Assembly (NCBI GenBank): GCA_031294825.1
Contig: JAUMPM010000040.1
Location: forward strand, 14,777-78,776
Length of the DNA: 64,000 bases
Origin: Collinsella sp.
Lineage (GTDB): Bacteria; Actinomycetota; Coriobacteriia; Coriobacteriales; Coriobacteriaceae
Direction of reading: 5' to 3'
The position numbers were made by a program, and so were the translations under genes. The notes under the pieces are model-generated. The model was not told the origin of the DNA. It ran no database searches and saw only the letters and a program-made list of their open reading frames with translations. Below are positions 51,041-60,257 of this stretch, piece after piece. Each line of letters starts with the position of its first letter. Positions within the stretch are counted from its first letter, which is position 1.

Positions 51041-51912
51041 CTACAGCTCTGCCGCTAGACGCTCGCCCATGAGGTATCCCATGACCGAGGCCATCATGAG
51101 GCCGCGTGTCCAGCCGCTGGAGTCTCCCAGGCAGTGCAGGTTGGTGACGCTTGTGGTGAACTCTTTGTCCATGGTCACGCGGTTGCTGTAGAACTTGAGC
51201 TCGGGCGCGTAGAGTAGCGTCTCTGCAGAGGCAAAGCCGGGAATTGCCTTGTCCACGGCGAGCATGAACGCGACGATCGAGGTCATCGTGCGGTAGGGAA
51301 GCGCGCTCGTGATGTCTCCTGCGACGGCATCCGGTAGCGTGGGGCGCACGTTTGATTGGTCGAGTTCCTTTTGCCAGGTGCGCTTGCCGTTGAGGATATC
51401 GCCAAAGCGCTGCACGAGGATGTGGCCGTTGCCCAGCATGTTGCAGAGCCTACCGATATTATGCGCATAGGCGATCGGCTGGTTGAACGGCTCGCGGAAG
51501 TTGTGCGAGCACAGATGGCGAGGTTGGTATTGTCGGACTTGCGTTCCTTGAAGGAGTGACCGTTTACCACCGCAAGGCCGCCGTCGTAGTTCTCCTGCGT
51601 CACGAAGCCGCCGGGGTTTTGGCAAAACGTGCGCACCTTGTTGCGGAAGGGATTGGGGTAGCCGATGAGCTTTCCCTCGTAGAGGACCTCGTTTACGTCC
51701 TCGATGACCTCGTTTCGCATCTCGACGCGCACGCCCACGTCAACAGGTCCCGGCGTATGGAGAATCCCGTGCTCGGAGTACAGGTGCTCGAGCCAATCGG
51801 TGCCGCGACGTCCGGTGGCCACGATGACGCGCCTGGCGTCGATGCACTCTTCTCCATCCCGGCCTGCGGCAATGACGCCTCGACAACCTTGCTGTCCCGG
51901 GGAAACGCCCTA
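51041..51912 (-). pseudogene. Truncated, frameshifted FAD-dependent oxidoreductase
   Basis: Only the C-terminal part remains. One frame encodes 'VIVATGRRGTDWLEHLYSEHG ... FVTQENYDGGLAVVNGHSFKERKSDNTNLAI', the next 'REPFNQPIAYAHNIGRLCNMLG ... LHCLGDSSGWTRGLMMASVMGYLMGERLA'. Joined they resemble the C-terminal half of NAD(FAD)-utilising dehydrogenases of the COG2509 kind. The frame breaks at about 51510-51530, and the N-terminal FAD-binding half is absent beyond about 51910. It is not likely to make a working enzyme. Confidence 0.75.
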
Positions 51913-52206
51913 AATATGCTAATAATCAGGCTGCGCAAAGACAAGAAACGGCAGCTCGAGCGGGCGGTATTCCCGGTGAATAACAGTGGGGGCGGTTATT
52001 GTTCTGCAAACGGATTTCGGACTTCGTCGCCGCGCGCATGAGCCTTGGGATTGCCGACAAGGCAGGGGAACGGCTGGACCCAAGGGCGACCGTCGCCGCT
52101 GACAGGTCGTTATGTTGCGAGCGCGCGAACGTTCGCGGCGACCGCCGCGGTATGCGCCATCAATGGAACCCGTTTGATATCCCCGGTCCTTTGGAGCGTG
52201 ATTGTC

Positions 52207-53357
52207 ATGTCCAAACCCTATCGTATCGCCGTCGGTGGCTTCCATATCGAGTGTTCCGAGTTCACGCCGTAACGCTCGGGTGAGGCCGCCTTCCGCATCC
52301 GTCGCGGCCAGGAGCTGCTTGACAGCCATCCGTGGATCACGGGCGACACCTCCGCGATCGATGCCGCGCGTCTCGAGCGTTTTGGCAACATCGAGCGCGT
52401 CGAGGGCGTTGAGTGGGTTCCCCTTACCTATGCCGGCGCTCTTCCCAGCGGCCCCGTGACCAACGAGTTCTTCAACGCGTGGCTCGATGAGTTCTGTGCG
52501 CTGCTCGAGCAGGCCCATAACGAGGAGCCGCTCGACGCCGTGCTGCTCACCATCCACGGCGCCGCGAGCGTGGTGGACCAGGAGGACGGCGAGGGCGTGA
52601 TCGCCTCTCGCGTGCGTCAGATCGTGGGCAAGGACGTTCCCATTGCCGCCTCCATGGCTGCGGCCCAGGACTTCTGGGACAACGCCGGCGTCTTTGAGTT
52701 CGTAGGCCCCACCGATACCGCCGAGGGCTCCGTTGCCCAGGCGCTCTCTGCCAAGGTGAGCCCGTTCTTCATCTCCGACACGGGCGATAATCCCGGTGCC
52801 GGCGGCACGGACGACAGCACCGTCTTTTTGCGTGAGATTCTTGACGCCTATGCGCTCAGGGCAGCACGAAGCACGTCGTCTTCGCATCGCTCAACGATCC
52901 TGCTGCGGTCGAGGCGTGCGAGCAGGCCGGCGTGAGCGCTTCCGTTCGCTTGGCAGTGGACGCTATGACTGGCGGTGTGTCCGGTGAACCCGTGATGATG
53001 GACGGCGTGATCGATCGTCTGTTTGACGAGTATCGCAGCGGCGGCAAGAGCGCCGTTATCGCCGAGGGCAACTTCAAGGTCATCGTCACCACGGCGCGCA
53101 CGCAGTTTGGCTGCTCCGAGCAGTATGAGGCTGCCGGCACGCCGTTTGACGCCGAGGATATCGTCGTCGTCAAGATGGGTTATCTCGAGCCCGATCTTTC
53201 CGCTGCCGCCAAGGGCTGGGTCATGGCGCTCACGCCGGGCGCTGTGGACCAGGACCTCCCGCGCCTGGGGCATCACAAGATCATGCGTCCGCTCTATCCC
53301 TTCGATGAGCTGCCGTTCGATCCCAATCTGACGGTCGACCTCCTCGCCCGCACCTAG
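52207..53357 (+). pseudogene. Broken M81-family (MlrC-like) metallopeptidase gene
   Basis: The gene begins with 'MSKPYRIAVGGFHIECSEFTP', then an in-frame TAA at 52270-52272. It continues with 'RSGEAAFRIRRGQELLD', 'EPLDAVLLTIHGAASVV', 'ISDTGDNPGAGGTDDSTVFLRE', shifts frame at about 52855-52875 and goes on to 'KVIVTTARTQFGCSEQYEAAG'. M81 enzymes (MlrC) are zinc peptidases of about 480-500 residues. Here the decoded length is about 383 residues, and the metal-binding stretch expected after 'DVPIAAS' is missing. So it has a nonsense change, a frameshift and an internal deletion. Confidence 0.78.
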
Positions 53358-53457
53358 TTCTGTCGCTTATTCAGAAGGCTCCTTTCGGCTTTTCCCTCTT
53401 ACGAGTTGCCGTTTGCCAAAACGGGTGCAGTCGGGAAGTACGAAAGGAGCCCTTTTC

Positions 53458-55017
53458 ATGGCTTTTGTCTCTTTGGCGATCATCGCTGGCGCGGCGTTTA
53501 TCTGCCCCGTCCTCGCTGCCCTCGTTCCGGGTCGCGCTATTCCCGAGACGGTGTTTTTGTTGCTGGCAGGCGCCGTGCTTGGTCCCCATATGCTCGGCTT
53601 CATCCATATTGATGAGGTGGTATCCATCGTGTCGGAGCTCGGCCTTGCGTTTTGGTTTTGCTTGCGGGCTACGAGATCAATCCAAAACATGTTGTTGGGG
53701 GCGAGGGGCGCTGGGGCCTGGGAGCCTGGGTCGTGTCGTTCCTGCTTGCCTGGTTCGCCGTCCGCATGATACCGGTGTTTTCGGCAGGCAGCATCGATGG
53801 CATCGCAGTCACGTTTGCGCTCACCTCGACGGCGCTGGGCACCCTTATGCCCATCTTGCACGAGCGCTCGCTTGTGGGCACGCGTTTGGGCGATTCGATT
53901 TTGGCATACGGTACCTGGGGAGAGCTTGGTCCCGTGCTTGCGATGTCGGTGCTGCTCTCTGCACGCAGCAGCGTTCAGACGCTCATGATCCTCGCTGTGT
54001 TTCTTGTCGTTTGCGTGGTGCTTGCCGCCGTGCCTACCCGCTCGCGCAGGTTGGGGACCGCTTCTTCCGCTTTATCCAGAACCGTGCCGATACCACGTCG
54101 CAGACGTTCGTGCGCCTTACGGTCTTCATCCTTATCGTGCTCGTGGCCTTTACGGCGATCTTCGATCTCGACATCGTGCTTGGTGCCTTTGCTGCGGGCT
54201 TTGTCCTGCGCTTTATCATCCCCTAGGGCGATCATACGCTCGAGAGCAAACTCGAGGGTCTGGCATATGGCTTTTTGATTCCCGTCTTCTTTTGCGTGTC
54301 GGGTGCGAAGATCGACCTCTCCGCCGTTGCCGCCAATCCGCTGATGCTCGCAGGCTTTATCGTGGCGCTGCTCGTGATCCGTGCCGTGCCCATCGCCATT
54401 TCCATGAAGCTGTGCCCGCTCACACGTGACGTTTCGCCGCACGGTCGCACTACGGTGGCACTTTACTGCACCACAGCGCTGCCTACTATCGTCGCCGTTA
54501 CGAGCGTTGCCGTCAATGCGGGCGCGCTTTCGCAGGACATTGCATCGGTCATGGTTGCCGCCGGCGCCATCACGGTGTTCTTGATGCCGCTGCTCGCGCA
54601 GCTCTTCTACCGCGTGGTCGATGCCGCGCCCGTTGCCGCGGTGGCAGAGGTTGCCGAGCACCCTTCCGATGCGTTCGACATCCTGCATGCCCATCACGAC
54701 CTGGTGAGCCTGCTCGCGCGCGAGCACGAACTGCTGACCTCGCATGGTCACGGGCGAACGCTCGACGGCATGCCTACGATTGATTCTATTGCCGACCGTC
54801 TCTCGGCCGAAGCGGCGAGTGGCCGCATCGATGCCCGCATCGTGGACGCTGCCCATTTGCTGGCCGAGAAGACCTATGGCGACGAGATCGACCCCAGCAA
54901 GCTCACACCGCGCGAGTGACGCCGCCTGGAACGCGCCAGCTCGCCGTGCGCGAATACCGCCGCCGCATGTTGGAGCTCTACGCACGAGAAGAAGCCGAGG
55001 ACGACGACGGCAAGTAG
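53458..55017 (+). pseudogene. Broken cation:proton antiporter (CPA2/Kef-type) gene
   Basis: At least four lesions break a membrane protein of about 500 residues. It begins 'MAFVSLAIIAGAAFICPVLAALVPG' after AAAGGAG. It shifts frame near 53650 ('LLAGYEINPKHVVGG ... SILAYGTWGELGPVLAMSVLLSARSS') and again near 54030-54060, meets TAG at 54224, continues 'HTLESKLEGLAYGFLIPVFFCVSGAKIDLSAVAANPLMLAG', and shifts near 54920 to end '..REYRRRMLELYAREEAE' at 55017. Motifs match Na+/H+ or K+/H+ exchangers of the monovalent cation:proton antiporter-2 family. Confidence 0.78.
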
Positions 55018-55055
55018 CGAGGAATGCCGGGATACGGTTTCCGTCCAAACAAAAG

Positions 55056-55096
55056 AAGGCGCGCTGCCTGCGGTTGATGCGGGCAGCGCGCCTTTT
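55056..55096. terminator. Terminator between convergent antiporter relic and SDR gene
   Basis: AAGGCGCGCTGCC pairs with GGGCAGCGCGCCTT around a 12-base loop, followed by TTGC and preceded by an A-run, so it can act both ways. Confidence 0.8.
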
Positions 55097-55138
55097 GCAT
55101 TGAATTCTGCTGAGATTCGAATCCGTGGCTTGCGGCCT

Positions 55139-55888
55139 TTAGGAGCGGGCGGCTCCGTCGACGGGGAGGATGGCGCCCGTTACATAGGAGGACATGTCGC
55201 TTGCCAGGAAGACGAAGGCGTTGGCGACATCCTCGGGCTCGCCCATGCGGCCGAGCGGAATGGTGGCGATGATGGGCTTGATGACCTCTTCAGGTAGGTT
55301 GGCGACCATATCGGTCTTAGTCACGCCTGGGGCGACGGCGTTGACGCGAATACCCATGGGGGCGAGCTCGCGCGAGAGCGACTGGACCATGCCGTTGACG
55401 GCAAACTTGGACGTGGGGTAGCCGACGCCAGAGGGCTGACCGTACTTGGCGACCATCGAGCTCGTGGTGGTGATGGTGCCGCCGTGGCCGGCCTCGGTCA
55501 TGATCTTGGCTGCGGCCTGGTGGCCGTTAAAGACGGCGACGACGTTAAGGTCCATGACCTTGGCGAACTCCTCGGCCGTGTAGTTCAAAAGGGGCGAGCG
55601 CTGGGAGATGCCGGCGTTGTTGACGACCGTGTCCAAACCGCCCATGTCGGCTGCAGCTTGGGTAAAGGCCTCGGTTACGGCATCGAGCGAGGTGAGATCG
55701 CAAGAACGACCCCAGACCTTGGCCTCGGGGTAGGCAGCGGTGAGCTTCTCGACAGCTGCGTCGGCAGTCTCCTGGCGCGAGCCAAAGACGGTGACGGCGG
55801 CGCCTTCCTCAATAAAACGACAGGCGATGGCATAGCCGATGCCGCGTGTGCCTCCGGTGATGATTGCTTTCTTACCCTCGAGCAACAT
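55139..55888 (-). CDS. Short-chain dehydrogenase/reductase
   Basis: The 249-residue SDR has the NAD(P) motif 'AIITGGTRGIGYAIA' (about 9-23), 'NNAGISQRSP', the catalytic Ser in 'TTTSSMVAKYG' and 'GYPTSKFAVNGM' (Tyr-x-x-x-Lys), and 'GVTKTDMVANLP'. This is the FabG-like classical type; it could be a 3-oxoacyl-ACP reductase or a sugar or sterol dehydrogenase. AATGGAGG precedes ATG 55888. It is a single gene, convergent with the broken antiporter. Confidence 0.88.
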   Translation of the reverse strand: MLLEGKKAIITGGTRGIGYAIACRFIEEGAAVTVFGSRQETADAAVEKLTAAYPEAKVWGRSCDLTSLDAVTEAFTQAAADMGGLDTVVNNAGISQRSPLLNYTAEEFAKVMDLNVVAVFNGHQAAAKIMTEAGHGGTITTTSSMVAKYGQPSGVGYPTSKFAVNGMVQSLSRELAPMGIRVNAVAPGVTKTDMVANLPEEVIKPIIATIPLGRMGEPEDVANAFVFLASDMSSYVTGAILPVDGAARS

Positions 55889-56045
55889 GGTGCCTCCATT
55901 CTTCGGGGGTGTGGACATACGCAACACAGCATAGTAGCGGCCCAAAACGAGCACGTTCGCTTATCGGTGAACGGTACCCCCGGTTGTCAATGAACGGTCG
56001 AGTTGTTCAAACGCTGACCGCGTTAATGCGCTCCGAGCACGCAAG

Positions 56046-56080
56046 CAAAAGGGCTCCCATCCAAGATCGGACGGGAGCCC
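56046..56080 (-). terminator. Terminator after hom
   Basis: On the minus strand, GGGCTCCCGTCC ... GGATGGGAGCCC is followed by TTTTGC, 33 bp beyond the hom stop. Confidence 0.8.
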
Positions 56081-56112
56081 CTCAACATACATGTCGTATA
56101 GCGAAGGCCGGA

Positions 56113-57456
56113 CTAGTTGGCCATGACGCCTTCGATCCAAGCCTCGACGTCCTCGATGCGCAAGACATTGGCGACCTCGGCCACGCAGTCGACGCTGGCA
56201 AGCTCGGCGGCGGCAGCCTGGACGTCCTTCTCGAGCGCGCGGTGCGTCAGGAAGATGACCGGGCAGGTGTCGCTGAGGCCCGACTTGCCGTCCTCGACCT
56301 GGTTGATGAGCGAGATCGAAATGTTGTGCTTGGCAAAGATATCGACCGTCTCGGACAGGGCACCCACGCGGTCGGCAACCTTCAGGCGCACATAGTACTT
56401 GGTCTGGAGCTCGTCCATGGGCTTAAAGGCAAGGTTGTGGCCGTAGGGCTCAATCTCGGGCAGCGGTGCCACGCCGCGGCTGATCTGCTCGGACAGCGAC
56501 AGGATATCGCCCACGACGGCGCTTGCGGTGGGGAAGGAGCCTGCGCCGGCACCGTAGAACATGGTCTCGCCCACAGCGTCGCCTACCACGTAGACAGCGT
56601 TCATGGCGCCGTTGACCTTGGCGAGCATGTGGTCGGCGGGGATTAGCGTGGGGTGCACGCGGACGTCGACGCCGGCGTCGGTGTTGCGGGCGATGCCCAA
56701 CAGCTTGATGGTGTAGCCGAGCTCGCGGGCCTGGGCGATGTCCTCGGCGCCGATGGTGCGGATGCCCTGCTGATACACGTCGTCGGTGGTCACGCGGGTG
56801 CCAAAGCCGATGGAGGCGAGGATCGCCGTCTTGCTGGCGGCATCGAAGCCGTCGACGTCGGCGGACGGATCGGCCTCGGCATAGCCCTTGGCCTGCGCGT
56901 CGGCGAGCACCTCGGCGTAATCGGCACCCTCGGCGTCCATGCGCGACAGGATGTAGTTGGTGGTGCCGTTGAGGATGCCGGCGATGGTCAGGATCTTGTT
57001 GCCCACCAGATCGTGCTCAAGCGTGCTCACGATGGGGATGCCGCCGCCGCAGCTGGCCTCGCACTTAATCTGCACGCCGCACGCGCGCGCCTTCTCGGCG
57101 AGCGTCTCGACATGACGGCCCAGCAGGGCCTTGTTGGCAGAGACGACGTGCTTACCGTGCTCAAAGGCAGTGGTGAAGATCTCGGTTGCGGGATGCTCGC
57201 CGCCGATCAGCTCGACGACGATGTCGACGGCGGGGTCGGTGACGACGTCGTGCCAGTCGCTCGTAAAGGCCTCACGCTCAATACCGGCTGCCTCGGCCTG
57301 CTCCCAGGCAAGCGCGCAGGCGCGGGTCAGCTTAAGGTCGATGCCGTAGGCTGCCAGGTACTCATCGTGGTGGCTCTTGATCAGACGGGCCACGCCGCCG
57401 CCGACGGTTCCCAGGCCGATCAGACCGACGTTCACGGTGCGCAGGGGTTCGCTCAT
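56113..57456 (-). CDS. hom: Homoserine dehydrogenase with ACT domain
   Basis: Hom reduces aspartate semialdehyde to homoserine for threonine and methionine. The 447-residue protein starts with 'VNVGLIGLGTVGGGVARLI' and includes 'VVELIGGEHPATEIFTTAFEHGKHVVSANKALL', 'CEASCGGGIPIV', 'AGILNGTTNYILSRM' and the catalytic region 'GYAEADPSADVDGFDAASKTAILASIGFG'. The C-terminal ACT domain ('YYVRLKVADRVGALSETVDIFAKHNISI', about 350-430) suggests allosteric control by threonine. AAGGAGC precedes the ATG. No thr or lysC genes adjoin in the window. Confidence 0.95.
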   Translation of the reverse strand: MSEPLRTVNVGLIGLGTVGGGVARLIKSHHDEYLAAYGIDLKLTRACALAWEQAEAAGIEREAFTSDWHDVVTDPAVDIVVELIGGEHPATEIFTTAFEHGKHVVSANKALLGRHVETLAEKARACGVQIKCEASCGGGIPIVSTLEHDLVGNKILTIAGILNGTTNYILSRMDAEGADYAEVLADAQAKGYAEADPSADVDGFDAASKTAILASIGFGTRVTTDDVYQQGIRTIGAEDIAQARELGYTIKLLGIARNTDAGVDVRVHPTLIPADHMLAKVNGAMNAVYVVGDAVGETMFYGAGAGSFPTASAVVGDILSLSEQISRGVAPLPEIEPYGHNLAFKPMDELQTKYYVRLKVADRVGALSETVDIFAKHNISISLINQVEDGKSGLSDTCPVIFLTHRALEKDVQAAAAELASVDCVAEVANVLRIEDVEAWIEGVMAN

Positions 57457-57664
57457 AGATAGCTCCTTCGTGCATCTTATGGATGGATTAACCGCTTAAT
57501 GGTTGAGTGCATTCTAGCGTGAACCGAGGGCGCGTGCTCGCCAGGCAACAGGAGTCGCACAAAACGGCACCCCCGAAACGCTGCGGAAACATTGGAAATA
57601 TGCTCGCTACAAACGGAACTCCGTAACAAATTGTCAACGTTTGCGCCATAAGGTTTGCCCTGTG
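57457..57664. other. Intergenic region upstream of hom
   Basis: AT-rich stretch with the hom promoter on the minus strand; TAGAAT on that strand near 57513-57518 is -10-like. No riboswitch is recognised. Confidence 0.4.
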
Positions 57665-57768
57665 CGACTGGGGCATGCAGGCGCTCGTCGGCGTGGAATG
57701 ACGAGGGCCAGGTCGAAAAGCCCGCTACAGCCTATGTGATTCAGGACGGCAAGTACATCGCTGCCTAG
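57665..57768 (+). pseudogene. Relic of a second livJ-like gene
   Basis: 104 bp match two separate parts of the intact livJ downstream. 'CGACTGGGGCATGCAGGC' and following bases equal the codons for 'DWGMQALVG' (58367 on). They are joined directly to codons for 'WNDEGQVEKPATAYVIQDGK' and 'YIAA' plus stop, matching the C-terminus of livJ at 59153-59226. About 780 bp between the two parts are gone. So a paralogous binding-protein gene was deleted internally and truncated at its start. Confidence 0.82.
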
Positions 57769-58039
57769 GTGCGCACAAAACGCGACCGGTGAGGCCGTTT
57801 TAATCAGGGCAGGGACGCTTGTAACAGAACGGAAACAACACTTTCACACAATAAAGTGGCTAAACTGCATAAACCGACAGAAATACGCATAATCTCGGAT
57901 AAATGGACAAAACAAAAGAAAAGTTGAAATAATCGCCACTTTTCTCAACTAAAGCGTCTACTATTTTGCGAACGCCGAACACGGCGAAGGATGGCCTGTC
58001 GGGTTACCGAAACCCGACGAGATTTGAGAGGAGAGCCGC
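57769..58039. promoter_or_regulatory. AT-rich promoter region of the liv operon
   Basis: 271 bp, markedly AT-rich between 57830 and 57970. TACTAT at about 57958 is -10-like. AGTTGA and TCAACT at about 57924-57951 make a short inverted repeat close to it, a possible operator or leader stem. Confidence 0.4.
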
Positions 58040-59227
58040 ATGTCGAGCCTCACCGGTAAGTCATTGAACCCTGTTATGAATCGCAGGAGCGTTATCGCGA
58101 GCGCAGCAGGTCTGGGGGCGATGTCCATTCTAGCTGGTTGCTCCTCCAACGGCGGCGACAGCGGTTCCGCTTCGAGCGACGCTTCGTTTAAGATCGGTAC
58201 CATCGGCCCGCTGACCGGCGCCAACGCGTCCTACGGCAAGTCCGTTACCCAGGGTGTCGAGCTTGGCTGTAAGGATTTCTCGACCAAAGAGCTGCCGCTT
58301 GCCAGCAAGGCCGAAGATGACCAGGCCGACGGCGAGAAGGCCGTCAACGCCTTCAACACCCTGCTCGACTGGGGCATGCAGGCCCTCGTCGGTCCGACCA
58401 CCACGGGTGCGTCGGTTGCCGTTGCCGCAGAGTGTGGCAACGACCCCAAGACGTTCATGATCACCCCGTCCGCGTCCTCCGAGGACGTCACCGACGGCAA
58501 GGATTGCGTCTTCCAGGTTTGCTTCACCGACCCCAACCAGGGCGTCAACGCTGCCAAGTTCCTGGCGCAGAAGTATGCGGACGAGAAGTTCGTGCTGTTC
58601 TATAACTCCGGCGACGCCTATTCTTCGGGCATCGCAGATTCTTTTAAGGCCCAGGCCGCTGAGTCCAAGCTCGAGATTGTTGACGAGGAGACCTTTAAGG
58701 ACGACTCCGCCACGAGCTTTACCAACCAGCTGACCAAGGCCAAGCAGGCCGGCGCCACCATGATCTTTGCGCCGATCTACTACACGCCGGCGTCCGTCCT
58801 GCTCAAGAACGCCAAGGACATGGGCTACGACGTCAAGATGATGGGCTGCGACGGCATGGACGGCATCCTGGGCGTTGAGGGCTTCGACACCTCTCTTGCT
58901 GAGGGTCTGCTGCTCATGACCCCGTTCTCCGCCGACGACGAGAAGAACGCCGACTTCGTCAACGCTTACAAGGATAAGTACGGCGATACCCCCGACCAGT
59001 TTGCCGCCGACGCCTACGACGGCGTGCACGCGGTGGCCGAGGCCCTCAAGGAGGCCGGTCTTGGTGTCGACGCCGACCCGACCGAGGCCGCCGAGAAGCT
59101 GTCCAAGGCTATGCTCAAGATTACCGTTGACGGTCTGACCGGCAAGCTCACCTGGAACGATAAGGGCCAGGTCCAGAAGGAGCCCACGGCGTACGTCATC
59201 ACCGACGGCAAGTACGTACAGGCCTAA
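58040..59227 (+). CDS. livJ: Branched-chain amino acid ABC transporter substrate-binding lipoprotein
   Basis: The 395-residue protein has a lipoprotein signal with a twin-arginine pair ('NRRSVIASAAGLGAMSILAG' and then Cys; lipobox LAGC about 32-35), which may mean Tat export. The binding protein follows: 'FKIGTIGPLTGANASYGKSVTQGVELG', 'DDQADGEKAVNAFNTLLDWGMQALVGPTTTGASVAVA', 'FAADAYDGVHAVAEALKEAG'. This is the LivJ/BraC peripheral binding family (Leu, Ile, Val or related ligands). GAGGAGAG precedes ATG. First gene of livJHMGF. Confidence 0.93.
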   Translation: MSSLTGKSLNPVMNRRSVIASAAGLGAMSILAGCSSNGGDSGSASSDASFKIGTIGPLTGANASYGKSVTQGVELGCKDFSTKELPLASKAEDDQADGEKAVNAFNTLLDWGMQALVGPTTTGASVAVAAECGNDPKTFMITPSASSEDVTDGKDCVFQVCFTDPNQGVNAAKFLAQKYADEKFVLFYNSGDAYSSGIADSFKAQAAESKLEIVDEETFKDDSATSFTNQLTKAKQAGATMIFAPIYYTPASVLLKNAKDMGYDVKMMGCDGMDGILGVEGFDTSLAEGLLLMTPFSADDEKNADFVNAYKDKYGDTPDQFAADAYDGVHAVAEALKEAGLGVDADPTEAAEKLSKAMLKITVDGLTGKLTWNDKGQVQKEPTAYVITDGKYVQA

Positions 59228-59259
59228 TTGGCCGCCTTACATAGAGCGGTTTTGATCCC

Positions 59260-59320
59260 AAGCAGGGGAGGTTTTGGCCTTCCCTGCTTGCTTGGTATCT
59301 AGGGACAGTGTAACGTCCCT
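59260..59320 (+). terminator. Hairpins between livJ and livH
   Basis: AAGCAGGGGAGG ... CCTTCCCTGCTT (59260-59289) and AGGGAC ... GTCCCT (59301-59320) form two stems. They probably reduce read-through so that binding protein is made in excess over the permease. Confidence 0.6.
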
Positions 59321-59366
59321 GTTTCATACATTAACTGGAAACCTATTCGAAAGGGGGATGTGGAAC

Positions 59367-60248
59367 ATGACGGTCTTTATTCAATACCTGGTCAACGGCC
59401 TGTCCATGGGCAGCGTCTACGCCATCATCGCGTTGGGCTACACCATGGTCTACGGTATCGCCAAGATGCTGAACTTCGCTCACGGCGACGTTATCATGGT
59501 CGGTGCCTATGTCTCGTTCTGTGCCACGTCGTATCTCGGCCTCCCGGGCTGGGCATCTGTAATTCTTTCTTGTGTGGTCTGCACGGTTCTCGGCGTTCTC
59601 ATCGAGGGTCTGGCCTATAAGCCGCTGCGCCAAGCAGGCCCGCTGGCCGTTCTGATCACGGCTATCGGCGTGTCTTACTTCCTGCAGAACGCCGCGCAGC
59701 TTCTGTGGGGCGCCACGCCCAAGAACTTCACTTCGCTCGTCACCTTCCAGGTGCCGGAGTTCTTGGCCAAGTTCAACGTAAGCGCCGTCTCGCTCGTCAC
59801 CATCGTCGCCTGCCTGGTTATCATGGCCGGCCTGATGTTCTTTACAGGTAAGACCAAGATGGGCAAGGCCATGCGCGCCGTGTCCGAGGACAAGGCCGCC
59901 GCTCAGCTCATGGGCATCAACGTCAACCGCACCATCTCGATGACGTTTGCCATCGGCTCGGCGCTTGCCGCCATCGCCGGCGTGCTCCTGTGCTCCTACT
60001 CGCCGGTGCTGCAGCCCACGACGGGTGCCATGCCTGGCATCAAGGCCTTCGACGCCGCCGTCTTCGGCGGCATCGGCTCCATCCCCGGTGCCTTTGTCGG
60101 TGGCATTCTCATCGGCATCATCGAGGCGATGGCGCAGGCTTACATTTCCACGAGCCTTGCCAACTCCATCGTCTTTGGTGTTTTGATCATCGTCCTGCTC
60201 GTCAAGCCTGCCGGCCTCTTGGGCAAGTACGTCCCCGAGAAGGTGTAG
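59367..60248 (+). CDS. livH: Branched-chain amino acid ABC transporter permease
   Basis: The 293-residue permease has the LivH pattern: 'QYLVNGLSMGSVYAIIALGYTMVYGIAKMLNFAHGDVIMVGAYVSF', 'VLITAIGVSYFLQN', the EAA-like 'AVSEDKAAAQLMGINVNRTISMTFAIGSALAAIAGVL' and 'DAAVFGGIGSIPGAFVGGILIG'. About eight membrane segments. ATG 59367 has GGGGG ahead at good spacing. It pairs with livM. Confidence 0.94.
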   Translation: MTVFIQYLVNGLSMGSVYAIIALGYTMVYGIAKMLNFAHGDVIMVGAYVSFCATSYLGLPGWASVILSCVVCTVLGVLIEGLAYKPLRQAGPLAVLITAIGVSYFLQNAAQLLWGATPKNFTSLVTFQVPEFLAKFNVSAVSLVTIVACLVIMAGLMFFTGKTKMGKAMRAVSEDKAAAQLMGINVNRTISMTFAIGSALAAIAGVLLCSYSPVLQPTTGAMPGIKAFDAAVFGGIGSIPGAFVGGILIGIIEAMAQAYISTSLANSIVFGVLIIVLLVKPAGLLGKYVPEKV

Positions 60249-60257
60249 GTGAGCGTT

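Noticed and set aside
55110..55135. GATTCGAATCC resembling a tRNA T-loop
   Set aside because: No matching acceptor stem, anticodon arm or D arm can be drawn around it.
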